Notes: generated by a model not told the origin, from the sequence alone. DNA of 19,074 bases from JBOFOR01 sp051654865 (GCA_051654865.1 JBOFYV010000127.1:1-19074); one strand, 5' to 3'; positions 6,855 through 14,274 are shown, counted from the stretch's first letter. A program made the numbers and translations.

Positions 6855-7880
6855 ATGAGCAAAAATATATATGAAATGTTAAATGATGTTGATATAGATT
6901 TAGAAGAATTAAAAAATGATGAGTTTGATGATATAGATAAAGCTAAAACTAGAAAAAGAATAATGAAAAAAATAAATAAAAATAAAAACTATAGAAAATA
7001 TATAGCAATAGCATCTATTTTAATAATTAGTCTTTGTTTATTAAATAAAGACTTTGTATCTTATGCTAAAGAAATAATAGAGGATCTAGGATACAAGCTA
7101 TCAAAAGCATTATATCTACCGTATAATTTAGATGATTACACAGAAGTCATAAATAAAAGTATAACAAGAAATGGAATAGAACTAACTTTAAATGATGTCG
7201 TATTAAACAGTGAAGAAATTAATTTTACGTATACTATAAAAAGTGATAAAAAATTAGAAGAGGTAGGATATGATGATATTTTAATTAAAGGAATTTCTAT
7301 CAACGGCGAAGATGTAAGTGTAATAGGAGGTAGTGGTAGTGATTTAATAGATGAATACACAGCAGAAACTGTTACGACAGCAGCACTACTTGGTATAGAT
7401 GAAAATGAATTAAAAGGTGACGTTGATATAAAAATAGAATGGGATATTTGGAGAGATGGTGAATCGAAAGGTAGACCGTGGGTATTTAAGTTCAAGGCAA
7501 ATGGGAAACAATTAGCTTTAGATACAGAAGAGATAGAAATTAACAAAACTATAGAACTAGAAAGTGGAGCTAAAATTAATTTTGAGAAATTTACTAGAAA
7601 TAAAATGGGAGAAACTTTTTATGCGACTATAGATAACTATGATTATGAAAAGTACTATGATATTAAAATAAAAGGAATAGATAAAAATGGATTAGAAGTA
7701 GTATTTACAATGGGGAATTGTAGTGCAGAAACACCAAGACTTAAGAGGTTTTACACAGGAGATGATTTAGATTTAGAAAGTATGAAGTTTACAGTATATG
7801 TAGCAGAAGTGGAAACTGGATACATGGCTTTTGATAGTGATTTCAAAAAAGTAAGTGATGAGTTTAAAGTAGATGAGTAA
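6855..7880 (+). CDS. anti-sigma factor with DUF4179 domain
   Basis: A 341-residue membrane-anchored protein. Residues 1-47 are a cytoplasmic, charged sigma-binding region (MSKNIYEMLNDVDIDLEEL, then RKRIMKKINKNK). One membrane helix lies at about 48-63 (KYIAIASILIISLCLL), followed by a DUF4179-type ectodomain with NGIELTLNDVVLNSEEINFTY and later beta-rich segments to the C-terminus. In DUF4179 proteins this layout pairs with an ECF sigma encoded directly upstream, as here. A GTG at 6846 is possible, but AGGTGG at 6844-6849 points to the ATG at 6855. If the sigma gene is truly broken, this anti-sigma factor has lost its partner or controls another sigma. No clear terminator follows. Confidence 0.85.
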   Translation: MSKNIYEMLNDVDIDLEELKNDEFDDIDKAKTRKRIMKKINKNKNYRKYIAIASILIISLCLLNKDFVSYAKEIIEDLGYKLSKALYLPYNLDDYTEVINKSITRNGIELTLNDVVLNSEEINFTYTIKSDKKLEEVGYDDILIKGISINGEDVSVIGGSGSDLIDEYTAETVTTAALLGIDENELKGDVDIKIEWDIWRDGESKGRPWVFKFKANGKQLALDTEEIEINKTIELESGAKINFEKFTRNKMGETFYATIDNYDYEKYYDIKIKGIDKNGLEVVFTMGNCSAETPRLKRFYTGDDLDLESMKFTVYVAEVETGYMAFDSDFKKVSDEFKVDE

Positions 7881-7998
7881 ATTTAGAGAATGAATAATAT
7901 TTAAATGAAAATAAGCATAGAAAATATAAGGACAAAAACACAAAACAATAGAGGGCTCACTAAAAAGTATAAAAATAGATACTAAGGGGGAACTAACT

Positions 7999-8319
7999 AT
8001 GAAAGTAACATTACCAGAAACGGCAGTAGAAGTACTAAAAGAAATACTAAGTGAACAAGAAGATAAACCTAGTAATATAAGAGTATACTTTGCAGGATTT
8101 GGATGTGGCGGAGCATCCTTTGGAGTAGCATTAGATGATAAAAAAGACACAGACCTAGAATACACAACAGATGATTTAGTATTTATAATGGATAAAGAAG
8201 ACTACAATGAATATGGAGATATAAGTATAACAGACACAGGATTCGGATTTGTAATAACTGTAGAAAATATGCCAGAAGGTGGATGCGGTTGTAGCGGAAA
8301 CTGTTCAGGTTGTAAGTAA
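7999..8319 (+). CDS. HesB/IscA-like iron-sulfur protein
   Basis: A 106-residue protein of the HesB-like group related to A-type iron-sulfur carriers (IscA, ErpA). The fold markers are RVYFAGFGCGGASFGVALDD, with C36 in the place of the first carrier cysteine, and the C-terminal EGGCGCSGNCSGCK, with C96, C98, C102 and C105. The tail is richer in cysteines than the CGC of canonical IscA. A role in iron-sulfur cluster or metal handling is plausible but not shown. AAGGGGG is 9 bases before the ATG. The gene is separated from the anti-sigma gene by 118 bases and ends in a very strong hairpin shared with the convergent kinase gene. Confidence 0.85.
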   Translation: MKVTLPETAVEVLKEILSEQEDKPSNIRVYFAGFGCGGASFGVALDDKKDTDLEYTTDDLVFIMDKEDYNEYGDISITDTGFGFVITVENMPEGGCGCSGNCSGCK

Positions 8320-8320
8320 G

Positions 8321-8352
8321 TAAAAAATGACCTATTTATAGGTCATTTTTTA
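8321..8352. terminator. bidirectional Rho-independent terminator
   Basis: A perfect 14-bp stem (arms 8321-8334 and 8339-8352, core TGACCTA/TAGGTCA) with a 4-base loop, an A-run on the left and a T-run on the right. It serves both the HesB-like gene and the convergent kinase gene. Confidence 0.93.
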
Positions 8353-8363
8353 CTAGTTAAAAT

Positions 8364-9755
8364 CTATTTTAAATGGAGAAAAAAACTAACTTTAAAAGTA
8401 TTTTCGAAATCTTCAAAGTTAATATGGCCATTATATTTTGATATACTTTGATTTACACTACTTAAACCAATTCCATGGTTAGTTTTATACTTTTTTGTAG
8501 TTTTAAATAGACGACCAGAGGGAATAACTTTGTTTTCTTTTGAATTTACGATATTTGCAATAAGCTTATCATCAATAGTATTTATATTTATATCTATAAA
8601 TTTTTCGATAGAATTAATTTGTATATTATTAGTAGCCTCTACTGCATTATTAAGCAAATTACCAAATATTATGGCTAAATCTCGGTAATCTATATTTATA
8701 TTATCTGGTACCGTAACATTGTAAGTTAAATTTATATTTTTACTTGAACACTCAAATATATTTGACTGAATTATAGCCTCTATAATCTTATTGTCACATA
8801 TTTTTTTGTTTTCTAATATAAATAAATCATTATGCAAATCATTTATATATAACTTTGCTTCTTCTATAAGATTTTTATTGAGTAGTGTATTTAATACAAA
8901 TATATGATGTTTTGCATCATGTACAATCATCCTTGTATCACTTATATATTTTTCAAGTGATGCATAATGATTTACTTGATTATTAAATTGCATCTCTATA
9001 GTATTGTATAAAGATTGTAAATGTGACTTTTGAGCCTTATCTAACATTATCTTATAAAGGATATATGATACATATAATGATAGTAATGCTAATAACATTG
9101 TAAACATAAAATCAATAGCACCATATAGTAGTATACCTATTATAAAGATTTTAAATGTAAATCGAAGTATTAAAAAGATTATTGATTCAAGTAAAATGAG
9201 TTTATAAATTGATTTACTTGAGTTATTTAAAAACTCAATATCAATTTGATTAATACTACCTTTTCTTAGTATTATATATGATATAAATGTAAATATAATA
9301 TTAAAATATAGTATAGGGAATTTTTCTACAAACTCTAAAACCCAGTAAAGACTAGGGCTGTTAACTATTATGTACTCCTTTAAAAATATATATAATACAT
9401 TTGAAAAGATAAATGAACCCATCAATACATTGAAAACTAATAGTAGGTCTAATATAATTATCTTTATATTACAACTAAATAGAATCCTCATAAATATCAT
9501 ACAAGACAGTATGATTAATATTGACTCAATAGCTCCATATTCTCTTGCGTTCATCAAAATCAAGTTATGTTCTTTTGTGGGCATTACTATAATTTTAGGT
9601 ATTAGTAAATACAAAAATATAATTAAGAAATTTATAAAATTGCTTTTATATCTATATTTAAGTTTAAATCCTAATCTTAGTGAAACTGGTATTGCAATAA
9701 AAAAAGAATAGAATCTAGGTACCATAGCCATAGATTCATTAAATAAAGTTTCCAT
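8364..9755 (-). CDS. GHKL sensor histidine kinase, AgrC-like
   Basis: A 463-residue kinase of the HPK10 class that senses peptide signals at the membrane. The first ~240 residues hold about six or seven hydrophobic segments. A dimerisation region follows, with the phosphoacceptor motif RMIVHDAKHHIFVL (H near residue 279). The ATPase domain has the N-box GNLLNNAVEATNN (about 363-376) and the G-box NHGIGLSSVNQSISKYNG (about 425-442). The VHD..H form of the H-box is usual in AgrC-type kinases. GGAGA precedes the ATG. The LytTR response regulator gene lies 17 bases upstream on the same strand. No agrB or agrD gene was found nearby, so the ligand is unknown. Confidence 0.9.
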   Translation of the reverse strand: METLFNESMAMVPRFYSFFIAIPVSLRLGFKLKYRYKSNFINFLIIFLYLLIPKIIVMPTKEHNLILMNAREYGAIESILIILSCMIFMRILFSCNIKIIILDLLLVFNVLMGSFIFSNVLYIFLKEYIIVNSPSLYWVLEFVEKFPILYFNIIFTFISYIILRKGSINQIDIEFLNNSSKSIYKLILLESIIFLILRFTFKIFIIGILLYGAIDFMFTMLLALLSLYVSYILYKIMLDKAQKSHLQSLYNTIEMQFNNQVNHYASLEKYISDTRMIVHDAKHHIFVLNTLLNKNLIEEAKLYINDLHNDLFILENKKICDNKIIEAIIQSNIFECSSKNINLTYNVTVPDNINIDYRDLAIIFGNLLNNAVEATNNIQINSIEKFIDININTIDDKLIANIVNSKENKVIPSGRLFKTTKKYKTNHGIGLSSVNQSISKYNGHINFEDFENTFKVSFFLHLK

Positions 9756-9772
9756 ATTATTTCTCCATAAAT

Positions 9773-10489
9773 TTATATCATATTTGAAAGATGCTTTAAA
9801 AACTCGTCTTTTAGATGTTTACTATATCTTCGACTAACTAAGGCTTTATCGCCATTTTTAAATATAACCTCATCACTAGATATAGAAGCTACATTCTTTA
9901 GATTAATAAGATAACTCCTATGGCACCTTATAAAACCAAAACCTTCAAGCTCTTTAGTAACATCATCTAATTTTTTGTAAAAGCTATTTTCTTCACATGT
10001 ATCTTCTATACAACTTATGTTGATTAATCTATTTCTTACTTCAAAATAGTTAATATTTCTTAATGATATTTGATGTATAGTATTTTTTATTTTAAAAGTA
10101 TAAAACTCTTTGTTATCATTATGGTATAGCTCATGAATAATGTTTAAAACTGTTTCATATTTTGCTGGTTTTATCAAATAATTAAGAGCTTTTACGTTAT
10201 ATCCATCTAAAGCGAATTCAGAAGATATAGTTAAAAAGACTATTTGGACATTCTTATCAATATTCCTTATATATTTTGCAGTTTCTATTCCATTTAATTT
10301 ATCCATTATTATATCTAAAAAAATTAAATCATATTTAGTTGAACTATTGTCAATATATTGAATTAGCTCTTCTCCGCAACTAAAACTATCTATATTGAAA
10401 GATATATTTTCTTGAACACATACTTTTAGAAGTATATTTCTTAAATCCTCTATAAACATTTTATCATCATCACATAAAGCTACATTCAT
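9773..10489 (-). CDS. LytTR response regulator, AgrA-like
   Basis: A 238-residue response regulator. The receiver domain (1-120) has the acidic pocket D7-D9, the phosphoacceptor D59 in LIFLDIIM, T87 in VFLT and K107 in LIKPAK. A LytTR DNA-binding domain (about 132-236) follows, with FEVRNRLINI, FGFIRCHRSYLINLKNV and DKALVSRRYSKHLK, the signatures of the AgrA/VirR group. LytTR proteins bind paired 9-bp direct repeats near promoters. GGGGG is upstream of the ATG. It is the first gene of a two-gene operon with the kinase. A divergent zinc-ribbon gene lies 418 bases away and is a candidate target. Confidence 0.92.
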   Translation of the reverse strand: MNVALCDDDKMFIEDLRNILLKVCVQENISFNIDSFSCGEELIQYIDNSSTKYDLIFLDIIMDKLNGIETAKYIRNIDKNVQIVFLTISSEFALDGYNVKALNYLIKPAKYETVLNIIHELYHNDNKEFYTFKIKNTIHQISLRNINYFEVRNRLINISCIEDTCEENSFYKKLDDVTKELEGFGFIRCHRSYLINLKNVASISSDEVIFKNGDKALVSRRYSKHLKDEFLKHLSNMI

Positions 10490-10627
10490 ATAAATACCCC
10501 CTTTTTTATAATGTTTGTTCTAAAAACATTATTTATACTAAATAAATATAAGTATCAAATATTTTTACTTGCATAGGTTTAACTTATATTATATACCATT
10601 TACAACAAATATCATTCATTTTACACG

Positions 10628-10762
10628 AATCCAATTATTGAGTATGGATATCTAATATATAATTCAAGAAGTAGATAATAAGTAGTTATTATATCATAAA
10701 TCCATTGATTGAGTATGGATATTTAATATATAATTCAAGAGGTGGGTAGTGAGTAGTCATTA
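10628..10762 (+). repeat. tandem 64-bp direct repeat with promoter-like boxes
   Basis: Copies at 10628-10691 and 10699-10762 align without gaps with 9 differences by eye. The shared core is ATTGAGTATGGATAT, then TAATATATAATTCAAGA and GAGTAGT-like sequence. Copy 1 has TTATTG (10635-10640) and TATAAT (10658-10663) spaced by 17. Copy 2 has TTGATT (10705-10710) and TATAAT (10729-10734) spaced by 18. Tandem promoters for the zinc-ribbon gene, or repeated binding sites, are the likely meaning. Confidence 0.7.
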
Positions 10763-10851
10763 CACTTATGAATTAAAGAGATTACGTAGGAATAAATTGG
10801 GTAATAAAAAATATACATAGCTAGTTCGGTATTTACGACTGAGTAGTACGG

Positions 10852-10878
10852 TTAAACCTATGATATAAATAGGTTTAA
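10852..10878 (+). promoter_or_regulatory. leader hairpin upstream of the zinc-ribbon gene
   Basis: The arms TTAAACCTA (10852-10860) and TAGGTTTAA (10870-10878) pair perfectly across a 9-base loop. No T-run follows, so it is not a typical terminator. It ends 19 bases before the ribosome site of the next gene and may affect translation or mRNA stability. Confidence 0.5.
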
Positions 10879-10907
10879 GATTAATATTAGCACATTTGGA
10901 GGCAAGA

Positions 10908-11321
10908 ATGAACAATACAAATACTTTAATAAATGAAAATATATACTGTGAGCACTGTGATAATGAAATGAAATACTTATTATCAAATTTAAATGCACAG
11001 TATTATTATTGTGAAGTGTGTGATTATAACAATGAAAACGCTCGAAAACATATGGTATTTGATAGCATATTAAAATATATAAATGATAGCGTAGTAAAAA
11101 TAGTAGATAGAAGAATTGAAGAAATTAATATACATATTTATAAAGATAATAAGAAGTTATTACTAACTATAAATAATTACAAATTAATTGCGTTTAATAG
11201 CATACAGTACATAAATGAGAAAGATTTAGCTATTTTTTCGAATACATTAAACTATACAATCGAAGATATACTAGGTGAAGGAACTGTAAAAATATCAATC
11301 TCATATGAGTATAAAGAATAA
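10908..11321 (+). CDS. hypothetical protein with N-terminal zinc ribbon
   Basis: A 137-residue protein of no recognised family. The N-terminus has two CxxC pairs, C14-C17 (YCEHCDNEM) and C35-C38 (YYCEVCDYN), which make a classic zinc ribbon. The remainder (about 45-137) is mixed alpha/beta with no catalytic motif visible. The start is the ATG at 10908, since GGAGG at 10898-10902 is correctly spaced. An upstream TTG at 10896 overlaps that ribosome site and is rejected. It is divergent from the LytTR two-component operon and has a long leader with repeats. Control by that system is inferred, not shown. Confidence 0.7.
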   Translation: MNNTNTLINENIYCEHCDNEMKYLLSNLNAQYYYCEVCDYNNENARKHMVFDSILKYINDSVVKIVDRRIEEINIHIYKDNKKLLLTINNYKLIAFNSIQYINEKDLAIFSNTLNYTIEDILGEGTVKISISYEYKE

Positions 11322-11332
11322 ATTAGAAGCTT

Positions 11333-11370
11333 AAAAAAGGATCATATCAATCTTGATACGATCCTTTTTT
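11333..11370. terminator. bidirectional Rho-independent terminator
   Basis: The outer stem AAAAAAGGATC (11333-11343) pairs with GATCCTTTTTT (11360-11370), and TATCAA pairs with TTGATA inside after one A-C mismatch. It lies between the zinc-ribbon gene and the convergent permease gene and touches the permease stop codon. Confidence 0.92.
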
Positions 11371-12375
11371 CTAAATTAATAGATATCCTATTGCATTAAA
11401 TAGATATCCAGTGATAATTATACCTACAGTTACAATACTTATAAATATACCAAGTAACTTAGGCTTAACAACCTTACTAAGCATAATCATAGAAGGAAGA
11501 GATAAAGCAGTAACACTCATCATAAAAGCAAGAACAGTACCAATAGGAACTCCTGCCATAAATAGAGCTTCAGCTATAGGAATAGTACCGAATATATCAG
11601 CATACATAGGTATACCAACTACAGCAGCTATAATAACAGAGAATGGATTATCCTTACCAAGTATAGCAAGTATTACATCTTGAGGTATCCAGTTGTGTAT
11701 TAAAGCACCTATACCAACACCTATCAACACGTATTTATAAACATTCTTAACTATAATCTTAGTATCAGTCAAAGCATAATCAAATCTTTGCTTTTGATTG
11801 AAATTCTCAGACTCATCATATAGATCTCTAGTTTTTTCATTGTAAGTTCTAATTTCACTTTCTAAGTTAAGTTTACTAATAATAGTACCGCCGATAATGG
11901 CAATTACAAGCCCAAGTACCACGTATAAAATAGATACATTCATACCAAAGAAGCCAGCTAATAATAATAAAGAAGCTAAGTCAACCATTGGTGAAGATAT
12001 AAGAAATGAGAAAGTTACCCCTAGTGGTAATCCTGCATTACTAAATCCTATGAATATAGGAATACTAGAACAAGAGCAAAATGGTGTTACTGTTCCAAGT
12101 AAAGCTGATATAGTAGAACCAGTGATACCCTTGAATTTAGTAAGTATCTTTTTAGTTCTTTCTGGTGGAAAATAACTTTGCACATATGATATGAAGAATA
12201 TAAGCACTCCAAGTAGTATAAATATTTTTATAGTATCATATATAAAAAACTGAATACTACCACCTAACCTTGAAGCTACATCAAGGTTAAATATGTTTTC
12301 AACTAATAATGTAGTCAAATCTGATAGCCATTTCATTCCTAATACTTGCTCAGTAAAGAAATTAAATATGTTCAT
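11371..12375 (-). CDS. arsP: ArsP-type permease (DUF318/PF03773 family)
   Basis: A 334-residue membrane protein with about eight membrane helices. The family mark is LGTVTPFCSCSSIPIFIGF, with C100 and C102. A second half repeats the pattern with VVGIPMYADIFGTIPIAEAL. Characterised ArsP proteins export trivalent methylated and aromatic arsenicals, and other family members lack known substrates. Here the gene sits next to arsR genes and has ArsR-like operators in its promoter region (12394-12413 and 12501-12516), which supports an arsenical role. GGGAGG is 7 to 10 bases before the ATG. The central loop (about 170-205) is hydrophilic and probably cytoplasmic. Confidence 0.8.
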   Translation of the reverse strand: MNIFNFFTEQVLGMKWLSDLTTLLVENIFNLDVASRLGGSIQFFIYDTIKIFILLGVLIFFISYVQSYFPPERTKKILTKFKGITGSTISALLGTVTPFCSCSSIPIFIGFSNAGLPLGVTFSFLISSPMVDLASLLLLAGFFGMNVSILYVVLGLVIAIIGGTIISKLNLESEIRTYNEKTRDLYDESENFNQKQRFDYALTDTKIIVKNVYKYVLIGVGIGALIHNWIPQDVILAILGKDNPFSVIIAAVVGIPMYADIFGTIPIAEALFMAGVPIGTVLAFMMSVTALSLPSMIMLSKVVKPKLLGIFISIVTVGIIITGYLFNAIGYLLI

Positions 12376-12393
12376 AAAACAACCTCCCTTTAT

Positions 12394-12413
12394 ATATCAA
12401 AAAAAATTGATAT
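12394..12413. promoter_or_regulatory. ArsR-type operator, copy 1
   Basis: The inverted repeat ATATCAA-N6-TTGATAT with an all-A centre lies 18 bases upstream of the permease start. On the minus strand a TATACT box lies about 12 bases before it, so a bound repressor would sit at the transcription start. The core ATCAA-N6-TTGAT is shared with 12501-12516 and 12912-12931. Confidence 0.75.
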
Positions 12414-12500
12414 TAAAAATATAAGTATATAATTTCAAAATTAAAATAAAAATTGATATAATTAATATAGCTAAATTTTGAAGCTTATATTATTTATTAT

Positions 12501-12516
12501 ATCAATTTTTTTTGAT
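12501..12516. promoter_or_regulatory. ArsR-type operator, copy 2
   Basis: ATCAA-TTTTTT-TTGAT (12501-12516) lies between the end of the minus-strand arsR gene and the permease promoter. It has the same core and spacing as the other two sites. Its place upstream of the permease promoter suggests cooperative binding with copy 1. Confidence 0.65.
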
Positions 12517-12527
12517 TTGGCAACTAA

Positions 12528-12800
12528 TTATAAAAATAATTTTTGAATTATTTCATAAGTTAGTATTCTAGAGATGGTATCTTTATTTGCTGAATAAAAA
12601 TTCCATTTACCTTCAGATGTTTTATTTATAAGATTAGCAGAAAGTAATAATTTTAAGTGATAGGACAGTTTAGATTGAGAAATATCAAACATATCAGTTA
12701 ACTCACAGACACAAACACTTTCAGCTGAGTATAGTTTTTTCAATATATTTAGCCTTATAGGGTCAGATAAAGCTTTAAATATAGAATCTATATTATTCAT
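12528..12800 (-). CDS. arsR: ArsR family repressor (copy 1)
   Basis: A 90-residue winged-helix repressor. ALSDPIRLNILKKL is the typical N-terminal helix. The metal site is SVCVCELTDMF with C30 and C32, the CxC pair of As(III)/Sb(III)-responsive ArsR. The recognition helix is ISQSKLSYHLKLL, and GKWNFYSANK forms the wing. GGAGG lies upstream of the ATG at 12800. An upstream in-frame TTG at 12818 overlaps the ribosome site and is not used here. The gene precedes the permease on the same strand with 152 bases between them and an operator in the gap. It is divergent from the second arsR gene. Confidence 0.9.
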   Translation of the reverse strand: MNNIDSIFKALSDPIRLNILKKLYSAESVCVCELTDMFDISQSKLSYHLKLLLSANLINKTSEGKWNFYSANKDTISRILTYEIIQKLFL

Positions 12801-12911
12801 TTTAATAACCTCCAACAATTAATCAAATTAAATGCTTATATAGTATTATTTAATAATAATATATCATATTATGCAAATAATAGTTAAAAAATAAAATTTT
12901 AGTCGTAATAA

Positions 12912-12931
12912 AAATCAAAAAAAATTGATTT
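12912..12931. promoter_or_regulatory. ArsR-type operator, copy 3, upstream of plus-strand ars operon
   Basis: AAATCAA-AAAAAA-TTGATTT (12912-12931) has the same core as copies 1 and 2. A promoter TTTACA (12937-12942) with TATCAT (12960-12965) at 17-base spacing begins 5 bases after it. It lies between the divergent arsR genes and could control both directions. Confidence 0.7.
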
Positions 12932-13006
12932 AATAGTTTACAAATAATTCATTTTAACATATCATATGATTAAAAGTGAATATGTCAATATAAGAAAGGA
13001 GATACA

Positions 13007-13402
13007 ATGAAAACTGTACAAATGTTAAAGGCATTAGGTGATGAAACTAGGATTAGAATAGTGAATATTCTAAGACAAGGTGCTTTATGTGTATGTGAGA
13101 TAGAGGCAATACTTCAAATATCACAATCTAATGCATCAAGGCATTTAAGTAAATTGATGAATGCAAATATAGTAACCTATTATAAAGAATCGAAGTATGT
13201 TTACTACAAGTTAGATAAAGAATCTTTAGAGAATTATAGTTTTATAAATAATTTATTAGATGAAGATTTAATTCTAGAAGAAAAATTAAAATATGATTAT
13301 GATATTTTAATACAATACAAGCAAGATGGACTTGATTGTGAAAATGTATTTAGAATAGAAGAAGTAATAAACAAAGTAAACCAAAGAAAATCATCAAAAT
13401 AG
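13007..13402 (+). CDS. arsR: ArsR family repressor (copy 2)
   Basis: A 131-residue ArsR repressor. MLKALGDETRIRIVNILRQG is the conserved N-terminal part. GALCVCEIEAIL holds the metal-binding C28 and C30, ISQSNASRHLSKL is the recognition helix, and SKYVYYKLDKE is the wing. The C-terminal extension (about residues 80-131) is charged and has one further cysteine (C111), so it is longer than copy 1. AAGGAG precedes the ATG. The metallophosphoesterase gene follows after 12 bases, so the two are cotranscribed, with acr3 probably part of the same transcript. It shares only family-level similarity with copy 1, so the two need not respond to the same ligand. Confidence 0.92.
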   Translation: MKTVQMLKALGDETRIRIVNILRQGALCVCEIEAILQISQSNASRHLSKLMNANIVTYYKESKYVYYKLDKESLENYSFINNLLDEDLILEEKLKYDYDILIQYKQDGLDCENVFRIEEVINKVNQRKSSK

Positions 13403-13414
13403 GAGGACTCTCAA

Positions 13415-14134
13415 ATGAGAATAGCAGTAATATCAGATATACACAGTAATATATATGCACTAAATAAGGTAGTAGAAGATATAAAAACTAAAAATGTAGA
13501 TATGGTAGTTTGTACAGGGGATTTAGTAGGATATGGAACTCGACCAAATGAAGTTATACATAAGATAAAGGAAGAAAAAATACTTGCTATAATGGGTAAC
13601 TATGATGAAGCAATAGGAAACTTCAAAATAGTATGTGGATGTGATTACCCAGATCCAAAGGATGCAGAGAAAGCAGGACTTTCAATGCAATTTACAGGTC
13701 AAGAAACGACTGAAGAAAATAAAGCTTATTTAAGAGGGTTACCTAAAGAAGCTACTTTTACTTTTAACAAGAAAACAATAAGATTTGTTCATGGAAGTAC
13801 TAGAATAATAAATGAATACCTAAAAGAAAATTCAAAAGAAGCAGATGAAGTAATGAGTGAATTAGTAGAAGATATATTAGTATGTGGTCATACTCATATA
13901 CCATATACTAAATACTATGGAGAAAAATTACTTGTAAACGCAGGTAGTATAGGTAAACCAAAGACAAATAGACCTGATGCAAACTATGTAATTATAGATA
14001 TAGCAGAGTCAAATGTAGACGTTGAAATAGTAGAAGTTAGTTATGATTTTGAAAAAGCAGCTAAAGAAATAGAAGAAAATAATATACTGCCAAATGACTT
14101 TGCAAGACTTATAAGAGAAGGTAGTGCTAAATAA
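13415..14134 (+). CDS. metallophosphoesterase family protein
   Basis: A 239-residue calcineurin-like phosphoesterase of the YfcE/MJ0936 type, probably a cytoplasmic phosphodiesterase or phosphatase using two divalent metals. All metal motifs are present: SDIHSN (D8, H10), GDLVGYG (D36), GNYDE (N62), VHGS (H126) and CGHTHIP (H159, H161), followed by NAGSIGKPK. An unusual CGC pair (C74, C76) follows the GNYDE motif. GGAGG is 6 to 8 bases before the ATG. It sits between arsR and acr3 in an arsenic-induced transcript, which suggests a role in arsenic stress, but the substrate is unknown. Codon and base use match the neighbours. Confidence 0.9.
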   Translation: MRIAVISDIHSNIYALNKVVEDIKTKNVDMVVCTGDLVGYGTRPNEVIHKIKEEKILAIMGNYDEAIGNFKIVCGCDYPDPKDAEKAGLSMQFTGQETTEENKAYLRGLPKEATFTFNKKTIRFVHGSTRIINEYLKENSKEADEVMSELVEDILVCGHTHIPYTKYYGEKLLVNAGSIGKPKTNRPDANYVIIDIAESNVDVEIVEVSYDFEKAAKEIEENNILPNDFARLIREGSAK

Positions 14135-14191
14135 ATTAAAAAGTAATTAGCAAAACAATTAATAATGAAATTATATAAATAGTAATGACAT

Positions 14192-14225
14192 TATATTTAA
14201 GATAAAATACCTTATCTTAAATATA
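14192..14225 (+). promoter_or_regulatory. perfect 14-bp intergenic hairpin in the ars operon
   Basis: The arms 14192-14205 and 14212-14225 pair perfectly (core TTTAAGATAA/TTATCTTAAA) across the loop AATACC. No T-run follows. It lies between the phosphoesterase and acr3, and may be an mRNA processing or stabilising element, or a weak stop. Confidence 0.55.
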
Positions 14226-14228
14226 CCA

Positions 14229-14256
14229 TAACATATTCGTATTTATGAATATGTTA
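14229..14256 (+). promoter_or_regulatory. 10-bp hairpin just before acr3
   Basis: The arms TAACATATTC (14229-14238) and GAATATGTTA (14247-14256) pair perfectly across an 8-base loop. It ends 5 bases before AAGGAGG (14262-14268), the acr3 ribosome site, so it could influence acr3 translation or mRNA decay. Confidence 0.5.
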
Positions 14257-14274
14257 AAAATAAGGAGGATTATA

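Larger units (their letters stand above)
10490..10907. other. 418-bp divergent intergenic region
   Basis: No convincing gene was seen on either strand. It holds a 64-bp segment duplicated with 71-bp period (10628-10691 and 10699-10762), each copy with a promoter-like TATAAT, and a hairpin at 10852-10878. CATAGGTTTAAC at 10572-10583 recurs in inverted form at 10851-10862. It should contain the promoters of both the LytTR operon and the zinc-ribbon gene. Confidence 0.7.

Noticed and set aside
7136..7546. Minus-strand open frame inside the DUF4179 gene
   Set aside because: Antisense shadow with serine-rich translation typical of AT-rich coding DNA read backwards.
9370..9711. Plus-strand open frame inside the kinase gene
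   Set aside because: It is opposite the membrane helices of the kinase and has no ribosome site or family features.
10628..10762. CRISPR-like direct repeats
   Set aside because: Only two copies, 64 bases long with many mismatches and a 7-base gap, so not a repeat-spacer array.
10490..10907. Riboswitch in the leader of the zinc-ribbon gene
   Set aside because: I compared it by eye with c-di-GMP and other common aptamer cores and found no matching conserved bases.
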